A stretch of 64,000 nucleotides of DNA from Timema cristinae (taxonomy: Eukaryota; Arthropoda; Insecta; Phasmatodea; Timematidae). This document shows positions 56,283 through 64,000 of this stretch, one piece after another. The position numbers and the translations under genes are program-made. Each line of letters opens with the position of its first letter. Position 1 is the first letter of the stretch. Location: contig JBCFYV010011164.1 in NCBI GenBank assembly GCA_039000515.1, positions 33,776,021 to 33,840,020 on the forward strand, read 5' to 3'. Below the pieces are notes generated by a model. The model was not told the DNA's origin and did not search any database. It saw only the letters and a list, made by a program, of their open reading frames with translations.

Positions 56283-56570
56283 TCATATTAATAAAACTAT
56301 AAAATGAATAGCCCAAAGCACATTTACTTTAATCGTGCTTTAATAAAACCATAAAATGAAAAACTCCCATAATAATTGTAATCATATCCTAACAAACCAA
56401 CAAAATGGAGGACATAGTCCGCGATATCTTTAATTTTACTCAAATAAAAATATAAAGTAACTTATTCAACCCGCAGTAACTTTAATGGCATATTAATAAA
56501 ACTATAAAATAAAGAACGTGCTTCCCAGTAACTAACAATCGCATTTTAATAATATCCCTAAGAAATTGCA
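56283..56570. repeat. Decayed ~52-bp tandem array
   Basis: Five to six units beginning near 56283, 56336, 56384, 56436, 56488 and 56541. Each has (T)TAATAAAACTATAAAATGAA-like sequence and ends CTTTAATC or similar. Units differ by many substitutions, so the array is old. Confidence 0.7.
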
Positions 56571-57268
56571 ATTGTTCTAAGAAATTAAAAAATAATGTAG
56601 AACGCTCATTAAATTATTAGGTGCCATCCAGCTTCAAAGGTATAGAAGATGAGTATAATATTTGTAATCGAATCCTAATGTGATTTAATATTAAATTATG
56701 TTTTAACTGAAAGGCCTGTAATATTAATAATTTATTTTATCAATTTATAAACACCATATTTTTTAGCACACCTATTTTAAAGGAAGCTTACATTTAACTA
56801 AAATTTATTAAAATATTTTATATGAGTTAGAAAAAGATACTTATCATGAAATTATGCTTTCTTATAATTATTTCAAATATCACCTAGGCATACCGTGTAT
56901 ATAATAATTTGTTTGTTGCTAGTAATAAAATATCAATTAACAAATGGCATGTGCTATTATGGAAACAATTTATTCATATTGTATTTCCTGATGGTAAAAT
57001 TAGTTTTATGGTTAAAGGATTAAGCTAGATTTACACAAAAGCATTTATATTCTCTATTTTTGTAAAAGTAATTTAATAAATACTGAAGAAGTTATATGCC
57101 ATTTAAAAGTGGTAAAAATAGCAGTGGCGTATGTATATAGGCATAAGGCAGTGGTGAGCTACGGACCCGAACCACCCCCTGATACCCCGTAGCACCGGGC
57201 AGAGGGAGGGGGTCACAGGAGACTGGAGAGGGATTTTGGGGCACAATGTCATTATTATTATTTTTATT
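56571..57268. other. No recognisable gene
   Basis: AT-rich. A GC-richer patch lies near 57150-57240 (GAGCTACGGACCCGAACCAC) without assignment. Confidence 0.45.
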
Positions 57269-57549
57269 AGAGGTATTTAACGTGCCCTTTCTGAACAAAC
57301 TAGTTGTATCAGCATACAAGGTTTTCTATGAGCGAGAGTGAAAAGGCTTATCAATTTTGCCGGATAAGGTATTTTCACATACCTTTCAGGGTTATTTTAC
57401 ACGCCACAATTGACATGCAACCAACGGCTTTACTTCCCCTCCGAAGTATTTTTATCGCGCAATAAAAGTCCGTCAACCACGGCTGGGTTTGAACCTGCAA
57501 ACATAGGGTCCCGAGGCGAGCACTTTATCCCAAGACAATCGAGGTCAAC
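57269..57549 (-). mobile_element. SINE-D copy
   Basis: Matches 26181-26472 throughout in the same orientation. Examples are AGGTATTTAACGTGCCCTTTC, CACATACCTTTCAGGGTTAT, TTTTACACGCCACAATTG, GGCTGGGTTTGAACC (reversed B box) and CGAGGCGAGCACTTTATCCC. Preceded by an (ATT)n run. Confidence 0.85.
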
Positions 57550-57774
57550 GGCATAATTTTAAGAGGGTCTTAGGGTTGTTATTATTTATAAGAAACAAAG
57601 GATAAGGGGAAATTTTATTTCCATCATATTGAGGACGGGATACCTAGTATAACGTTCTTCCCAAACTATAGTTGAAAGCAGGATTCGTATATCTAAGTTT
57701 TTCGACCAGAGCTTTATTTATGAGACCATGTAAATTATGGGATTTTTTCTGTCGAACTAATGTTTAAATACACA
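57550..57774. other. Spacer before gypsy fragment
   Basis: AT-rich; nothing identified. Confidence 0.5.
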
Positions 57775-58840
57775 TGACCTAGACGCTTCAAGAAACATTT
57801 CTACGCCTACGTCAAAGTCTGTAATACATGCGTCGTCATGAAATTCGTGGAAAAAGTAAAGAGCACCCTGTGGAAGGCTGGCAAACTTACAACGCCCTGC
57901 AAGGAGATCTCAAATGACCTCATGGGATCCTAGCCTAGGTCCACCAAAGTAAGGAGCTTCCTTCTGGTCATTACATATCTCTTCTACCAGTGGACCGAAG
58001 TGAGCTCTAACATCCCCCAAATAAAAAGTGCTAAAGAGAGAAATCATCCCCAGGTGTAGATGCCCCAATGTCATCCTCATCAACACTCGCCCCCAGTTCC
58101 ATTCTTCCTGATGGAAGAAGCTGTACCAAGACTGGAAGATAATTAGATGGACAATCACCACATATCATCCCAGAAAAATCCCGGTGGAGTGACATAATGA
58201 AGATTTCAAGGTCGGGATCCCCACGTGTTTCCAAGAAATGGAATACCGTCAATGGGATAAGGCTATTCCTCAGATCCGGTTCTCACTTGGAAACTGACAA
58301 AATTAGGTGAACTCCTCAGTGAACTTCTCTTCGATGCCCGGAAGACTGGAACATGAACAAAGCTGAACCCTCAACACAACCAAACGAAATCGACCAAGGA
58401 ACCGAACGAAAGAAAGGACTAGCAGCACACCAGGTATGAAGCTAGTATACCAACTTAAGTATCATGAGAGGTGTTTATAGAAGGGACCACAAAATTAGAG
58501 GACTCTCATACCAGTGTGAACTAACTTCCTGCTAAGGATACACCCATTGTATAACTCCGCAGTCAGGATTCATGCGGACCTCTGTTCCAAATGGATGAGC
58601 CCCTACACCATTTGAGGCAACTTCGGGCAACACATTTACCGTTTTTAAGACGACCCGGAGGGGAAGAGCTCAAGGCCCAAAGAGACAAGCTACAGCTGAG
58701 ACCATCCACCAACGGCAATGAAGAACCAGAAAGATCCCCGAACCATATGACATATCAAATCGTACCGAACAGAGTGACGGAAAGTGCCAAGTGAAGTACC
58801 GGAGAAAATCAAGTGCAGTGCACGTAAACGGTCATATTCA
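57775..58840 (+). pseudogene. pol: Ty3/gypsy integrase and Pol C-terminus, second element
   Basis: Starts in the integrase zinc finger (VCNTCVVMK near 57817 carries its CXXC). The catalytic core shows NDLMGS near 57913 (first Asp present), LPRSTK and LLVITYLFYQWTEV. NVILINTRPQF follows near 58066, where the second catalytic Asp reads Asn. YHPRKIPVE near 58159 keeps the catalytic Glu. QWDKAIPQIRFSL (about 58250) and ELLSELLFDARKTG (about 58310) match the post-core gypsy blocks. The tail includes FQMDEPLHHLRQLRATHLP near 58588. Stops and frameshifts are frequent. RT and RNase H are absent, so the element is 5'-truncated. Not the same copy as 15.2-18.9 kb. Confidence 0.85.
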
Positions 58841-59340
58841 ATTGGGGGAATTGTTAAGTAGTACTAGACGTAACTTTCTTCAGCCGTCGATCCCGTGAGA
58901 CTGGTACCTCCTACAAACACAGTGCAAACCTCTCCTCCAAGAGCACAGCTTTTGAAGCCATTAAAATTTTTAAAAAAAAAGATGATAATAATAAACCTGT
59001 GAATAATCTCTGTAAATATATGTCATAAAATTACTATATTTTCTTTACTTTGTCAAACACTAAGAAAAATCCATTTTCTCAGGTAAGCTTTTAGAACCCT
59101 TAGTATATACTCCATTCACGGTAGGAATTAATCTCTGAAAGCTCTTTGTTCCTACGAATATCCTAACATATAATAGATTTCTGGTAAGGAAAAACGCCTT
59201 TCAGAAGACAATTCCTACCCTGAACAGACTTTAAGTGCATAAACTCTAGACTTATATTTAAAACCCGACAACAGTGATGTGATAGTAGTAACCTTGTAAA
59301 TCAGAGAACCAACAGAGTATTATTATTGTTTCTTTAAGGT
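58841..59340 (+). repeat. Polypurine tract and probable 3' LTR
   Basis: ATTGGGGGAAT at 58841-58851 resembles a polypurine tract and is followed at 58852 by TGTTAAGTAGTACTAGACG, a TG-starting LTR-like sequence just after Pol. AATAATAAACC near 58985 could be the polyadenylation signal. The 3' limit is not defined and no second LTR is in the window. Confidence 0.55.
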
Positions 59341-59351
59341 ATTGATCTCCA

Positions 59352-59540
59352 CTAAATTAGCTCTTCACCTGCTTCTTAGCACTCTTTCCCAAATTAGCGC
59401 TTCAGCCCCTTCTTGACGCCAATTCCCCAAGCCAGCGCTTTGGCTGCTTCTCGATTCCCGTCCCCCAAATTAGCGCTTCAGCTGCTCTTTGACATTCTTT
59501 CTCACGCCAACGCCTCGGTCACGCCTTCAACACCAAATAG
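59352..59540 (+). repeat. 37-38-bp tandem repeat, about 4.5 units
   Basis: Units such as AAATTAGCGCTTCAGC...TTCTTGAC and AAGCCAGCGCTTTGGC...TTCTCGAT repeat at about 59352, 59390, 59428, 59469 and (partly) 59505. Located between the LTR and the next ORF, as a leader repeat might be. Confidence 0.8.
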
Positions 59541-59569
59541 CATCCCAGCAGCCACCTAACATTGACAGC

Positions 59570-59797
59570 ATGACCAAACGCCCCAAAAGAGTAACTACGG
59601 GAGGAAGGCATCACAAGTTGAACCCCTCGTCCTCCGACCATTCCGCTCCTAAGCAAAATCCTGTGCCAGTAAACTACACCTCCCAAGACGACTCTCTCTT
59701 ACCACCTCCTAAAATTAGTTTCCACGGCCCCAAACTGGACTACTCATGGGACTTAGACACTGAACACTGCAACCCCAACCCCGGCCATCAGACCTGA
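59570..59797 (+). CDS. Unidentified ORF downstream of the LTR
   Basis: The ATG at 59570 (MTKRPKRVTTGG) opens 75 codons, basic at the start and Pro/Ser-rich after, with no recognised family. After its stop another frame reads DLRQFAAYTLEISRD...NWNEFQYFTEILSQ (59791-59893) and looks coding too, so a single frameshift may have split a longer protein. Position after LTR and leader repeat suggests the start of gag or ORF1 of a retroelement, but this is inference. Confidence 0.35.
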   Translation: MTKRPKRVTTGGRHHKLNPSSSDHSAPKQNPVPVNYTSQDDSLLPPPKISFHGPKLDYSWDLDTEHCNPNPGHQT

Positions 59798-59897
59798 GGC
59801 AGTTCGCTGCGTACACCCTAGAGATATCCAGAGATCCTTCATCCATCAACTGGAACGAGTTTCAATATTTCACAGAGATACTGAGTCAATAACCAGA

Positions 59898-60540
59898 CTA
59901 ATTGTTAGTCGACATGAACGAACGGATAACAAACGTTAAATATGTAACTAATTTTTCAATTTTTTTCTAATATGTCTACATACAAGACTACAGTTTGAAT
60001 AAAAAATCAAAAATGATAGGCTTGAAATAAATGTCTGGAATAAGTAAATTCAAAATGCACACTAAAATATAACTGTGCAATAAAATGTATCTTATAATTA
60101 TAAGGTGTTCTGTCTTACGACAGATCAAGTTTTTGTCATCAATGCACCCTGGTATGTCCCCCCCCCCCCCCCAAAAAAGGGGTGTACTTGTAGCCACGCC
60201 GCGCTAACTGACGGCACCGGTCATCAGTTTGTACAAGGACGATGGAAAGAGTTGTTTTATTTTATGTGGATATATGGATAGGATATTATGTTTTAGTAAT
60301 ATATTAAGGATAGGATTTGGTAGGTTTCCATGTTGAACGCTTGTGAGCCAGCCCCACAAGCCCTGCCATGGCCCTCTTTTCTACCCGTAGGTAACGGCGA
60401 GAAGCTAGTTCTGTATGGGATGTTTACATTGCTAGTCATTTAGGAGTAAATACTGCCGTAGTTTTATTCCTCCTGTTATTTCTTGAGCTCATGGTAAATA
60501 ATATTAATCTCTACAAATGTTATAGCATTATTGGATTAGT
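59898..60540. other. No gene; poly-C C15
   Basis: C15 at 60158-60172. GAGCCAGCCCCACAAGCCCTGCC near 60346 lies in a GC-richer patch without assignment. Confidence 0.5.
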
Positions 60541-61140
60541 TCTATTTAGCATTCCAAAATTTTCAAATTTTCAAATTTTATTCTGTGTAAAAATGTAATT
60601 GTTCCACCTTATGTTTTAATTGTAGGTGATGTTATAAATATTGCTGGTCTTGCACCAGGTTTTTGTTGTGCATATACGATGTGATATTTTCTTTCTTCAA
60701 TATTTAGTATCCAGTCTGTTTTATTTGCATTTACTCTTGTTATATATACCTAGAATCAATGTTCTTTTTAAATCCTTTTTTTTAATGCCCCGTTGCAATT
60801 TCTTCTTATAAATATGAATCTGTTATGACTGTTAAATCAATGTATTGTACTTATTCGTCAGATCTTTTAAATTAACATATCAATTCTTCTCTTTTAAATT
60901 CTATTTCATGTCTTGATATTAAATCTGTTACTATCATTAAGTTTTGTGTTGATTCAAGGTCATAAGCTGTGTATGATGTTCTTTCTTGCGTTAACTGTCT
61001 TTTCCTTCTTGTTTTGTTATTCTGAACATGAAATTTGAATATTTCATGGCAATGCAGTTTGTTATTAAGTTGTATATTTCTGGATCTCTATTGTTCTTAG
61101 CGTATTATCCTTTAGTAAAAAGGATGTCTAACATCTACAA
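60541..61140 (-). pseudogene. Unidentified coding-like relic on the reverse strand
   Basis: Several adjoining reverse frames read like protein. YTAYDLESTQNLMIVTDLIS sits near 60975-60910, YIDLTVITDSYL near 60840, and KTDWILNIEERKYHIVYAQQ near 60720-60665, followed by KPGARPAIFITSPTI. They are separated by stops and shifts. Asp-Leu-Glu within YDLESTQ recalls an exonuclease I type motif of B-family DNA polymerases, as in Polinton-like elements, but nothing else confirms that. AT-rich composition could also give such frames by chance. Confidence 0.3.
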
Positions 61141-61296
61141 CGCTGATCAAGTCACATTTTAAATTCTCCTAACCATAAAATATATTGATAAATGATAAAA
61201 TCCATCCCTAACATTTTGATGAGTATGAAGAGGAAAATGCCCAATTCATTTGTATAATTCGAACATTAACCTGTGGGTGAAATGCGAGCTTAGTTC

Positions 61297-61437
61297 AGTG
61301 GTTTCCAACCTTTTTCCGGGTTTGACATCAATTTTTGTCTTGGAGACCACCGCAGCCACTTTATGGTCTACAAATATTAATATCCTGGTTTTTAAATTTT
61401 AGTTTTTTAATATTCTTACTAATCAGAGCTATACAAA
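61297..61437. mobile_element. hAT-like element, left end only
   Basis: CAGTGGTTTCCAACCTTTTTCC followed by GGAGACCACCGCAGCC resembles the other hAT-like ends here. No right end before the SINE-B. Confidence 0.5.
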
Positions 61438-61670
61438 TTTTAGCACCGCATCTTAATACCCGTTAGGATTATAAACATGTTTACTAATTTCGCTAATGTG
61501 TTAGGGATGAAAAAGGTTGAATTAAGATTAAGTTTACCCGAAGTTGCAAGGAGGAAGAGTGGAAAATTGTATAGGGAAAATTAATCCCAGAACCGTCAGT
61601 AAGAATATGAATCCTAACCTCATCAGTTAAACCAAACTAGCGTGCCGTTAAGCCCACGTGTTTGGTTTAA
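61438..61670 (-). mobile_element. SINE-B, nearly full length
   Basis: Tail TTAGCACCGCATCTTAATACCCG, GGAGGAAGAGTGGAAAATTG, a degraded B box and head-like GCCGTTAAGCCCACG. Confidence 0.8.
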
Positions 61671-61734
61671 TTCCTATAAACTAGATTATGCTATATTATT
61701 TATATGAAAGCGACTAAGATGTTTCAAAAGTGAA

Positions 61735-61850
61735 TTAACGAGCCAAGTGGGTATTTAGAAAGCTTGATAGCAACGCTTCTCGCCTAACACGAGACTCATA
61801 CAGCAAACTAAGTCAACAAGCAACTGCTTGAGTTACGTAACCAAAAGAAA
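61735..61850. repeat. CpG-bearing dispersed fragment F
   Basis: GCTTCTCGCCTAACACGAGAC and GCTTGAGTTACGTAACCAAAAG loosely match 23350-23470. Confidence 0.3.
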
Positions 61851-61976
61851 CATAATTAGTAACTAAACTGTTTTTACTGTATTTGAATTTTGTACCTTCC
61901 TATAGTAATAATCAATTTAAAAAGTAAACATAACACTATAATCTCAACAAGCAATGTGATTACACCAAATAAATGC

Positions 61977-61998
61977 CACGACCCTGAATGGGGTCGCG
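61977..61998. repeat. Short palindrome
   Basis: CGACCCTGAATGGGGTCG folds with 7-bp arms. Confidence 0.6.
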
Positions 61999-62294
61999 AC
62001 GCCCAAAATGTAAATCATTGGTCTTGTCACTCTAGTGCCTTAGCTCACTTAGTTATCAGCACGGGAAATGGTTGTATTTGAATCTCTATCACTGAAAAGC
62101 TGACCTGCCGGTCTTCCCGAGTGGCGAGTGGAGTTTGTACCCTCCTGACACAGGTAGCAAAAGAGGGAAGGATAGTCATGGAGGGGGTAAGAACTATTAG
62201 ATGAGGTCACATATTTTATGCTTGAGTGCGTTAGGTTAAGAAGCAACCCTATTCATAAAATCGCTTCAAATTCGCCAAGTAGGCAACGTCGTTA

Positions 62295-62555
62295 AATAAC
62301 CTATCTTTAATTTTAGGGTTGGATATCTAATTCCCAAAACCTCTTTGGGGAGCCCTATCAAAACCTTAGATATCAAGTTTCAGCCTGATCGATGAAATGG
62401 CTTAGGCTCTATGCAGATATACAAACACACAGACAGGCGGAATCGCAAAAATCACTTTTTCAGTTTCAGGGGGTCATGAAACGTCGATATTTATCAAAAC
62501 TTCAAATTTTATTTTAATGATAGCAATACTTTTTCTGCCCGACTGATGCGAGAAA
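62295..62555 (+). repeat. Dispersed repeat R, copy 6 (partial)
   Basis: TTAATTTTAGGGTTGGATATC, CCTCTTTGGGGAGCCCTATC, TTAGATATCAAGTTTCAGCC and GGGGGTCATGAAACGTCGA follow copy 2 in the same order. Confidence 0.8.
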
Positions 62556-62667
62556 TTCCACAAATTAAATCAAAAGTGGTTTTCTTAAGACATTTATAGA
62601 GGTCTTGATTGAAATGTCTACTGCTTTTTCAATTCTTCACGTCTCAATATCCTTATGAACTAACTTC

Positions 62668-62812
62668 GTGTTCACACTTTAGAAATTGTATGAGAGGTAG
62701 AATTTAGAGAAAGTATATCTACATTTGCGTGTAGATAAAGTGGAAAATAATTTAGGCAAAATGATCTCGAAACATCCGGTGAATTTCGAACACCGATAGT
62801 AGTCATGGTAAA
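62668..62812 (-). mobile_element. SINE-B, partial
   Basis: GAGAGGTAGAATTTAGAGAAAG, CATTTGCGTGTAGATAAAGTGG, GAATTTCGAACACCGATAG. Confidence 0.7.
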
Positions 62813-62841
62813 TCTGGTTGTAGCTAGGACGATAAAACTTC

Positions 62842-63053
<212 letters not shown>

Positions 63054-63059
63054 TGACCA

Positions 63060-63671
63060 TATTAGCTTAGCTGGTACAAACAGTTGTTAATATTTAAAAG
63101 TAAATGTTTTTAAAAAGGTTTATAATTGAATTGATTATTCACTCTCTTATTAATATCAAATTAACATAAACAAAACTACAAACTTATATTTACTATTATT
63201 ATTAAGGGGTGTGAAGGGTTGACTTTTTGATTCAGTTCAAGATAGAGAGCTCCACTATTTTGATTGAGATTGGGAACGAGTAATTTTAAATCCATAATTT
63301 CAAGAATACTGTTATACGAACCACCTCTCCCTCTCTTCTTCAACCCCTTTTTGACATTATCAATCTTTCCATCTTTTTTTGTAAACCCAGCTACTCCCCC
63401 TTCCCTCACCCAATTTATATCCTGATCAGGAAAAATCCTTCACTTGATACTAATTGTCTTTCACATTATTACTACTATTACCTCCAAACCTGAGTTATTG
63501 AAAATATTCCCGGTGATGTATTGAATGATATAGGCCTAGGCCCTATGTTAAAAGTGTTTTTTTTATAGAGTAGGCTTGATTCTGTTTAGCTAATAAATAA
63601 TTTGCATAAATAGTGTTGCTTTGATTAGATAAAACTTATTTCTATAACATTGGTTTTGTAAGAAGAAGTGA
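63060..63671. other. No recognisable gene
   Basis: AT-rich. The reverse ORF at 63176-63409 has no domain. Confidence 0.45.
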
Positions 63672-63928
63672 AAATGCTTACACCCCCTTGGTGGAGTTGT
63701 TAGCTAACGTACTATTTCGTGTTGAGCTAGATGGCCAGGGATGGGGAGATCAAAGTTCGAATCTCGGTCGGGTGAACTGGGGTTGTTTTTCAAAGATGGT
63801 TTTCCATTCTCACTTCACGTAAATGGGGGTTCACTTCCTCTAAATTAAACCTTCCCAATACCTCGCCCATTAGCGTTATTAGTACTTAAGCGTATAACCC
63901 AACGGAAAGTAAGACATGGTGCTAAATA
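63672..63928 (+). mobile_element. SINE-B, full length
   Basis: Head ACACCCCCTTGGTGGAGTTG, GATGGGGAGATCAAAGTTCGAATCTCGG B region, TTTTCCATTCTCACTTCACG, AATGGGGGTTCACTTCC and the shared tail AAGTAAGACATGGTGCTAA. Confidence 0.88.
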
Positions 63929-64000
63929 TTTATTTTTTAAAATACTTTCTCTAAATAGCTTTATTCGTGTTTTATAGACAAACAAGACCTTTTAGTACTT

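Overview
This is nuclear DNA from an invertebrate animal, most likely an arthropod and plausibly an insect. It is AT-rich (roughly one third G+C by eye). I find no intact host protein-coding gene, no rRNA and no functional tRNA gene. The organism call is an inference from mobile-element content: tRNA-derived SINEs, a decayed mariner-type transposase of a kind common in arthropods, Ty3/gypsy retrotransposon remnants, Helitron-like fragments and hAT-like MITEs.

The window is a graveyard of nested mobile elements. Two tRNA-derived SINE families dominate. SINE-A is about 275 bp, ends in (AAT)n, is well conserved, and usually has 11-14 bp target-site duplications (TSDs). SINE-B is about 250 bp and older, with some thirty diverged or truncated copies. 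Their heads differ but they share a 3' tail ending near ...GGTAGTAAGACGCGGTGCT, which points to one LINE partner. Two rarer tRNA-headed families (SINE-C, SINE-D) are also present.

Layout: 0-2.3 kb, a possible LTR and a copy of an unclassified dispersed repeat (R). 3.3-4.0 kb, a long-inverted-repeat foldback element with a SINE-A inside. 4.1-8.5 kb, R, SINEs and a GAGTC-rich minisatellite. 9.7-13.1 kb, three head-to-tail R copies interrupted by a SINE-A and a Helitron-like fragment. 15.2-18.9 kb, a Ty3/gypsy element with recognisable Gag, zinc knuckles, protease, RT and RNase H, hit by three SINE-A insertions and carrying an unusual 42-bp tandem expansion of its Gag zinc knuckle. 20.0-21.0 kb, a mariner-type transposase pseudogene. 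21-34 kb, SINE-B/C/D copies, a Helitron-like element and a perfect 32-bp hairpin. 33.8-43.3 kb, hAT-like MITEs, a second foldback element and a SINE-on-SINE cluster near 39.4-40.1 kb. 44-52 kb, SINE-B copies and a decayed repeat region. 53.8-54.3 kb, an unassigned 178-codon ORF with an internal duplication. 56.3-59.9 kb, a 52-bp decayed minisatellite, SINE-D, and a second gypsy fragment (integrase, polypurine tract, probable LTR, then a new ORF). 60-64 kb, an unidentified coding-like stretch, SINE-B copies and a large TG/GGGTG microsatellite.

Nothing here works together as a pathway. The interest lies in how the elements are layered, in the shared SINE tail, and in the zinc-knuckle repeat array.
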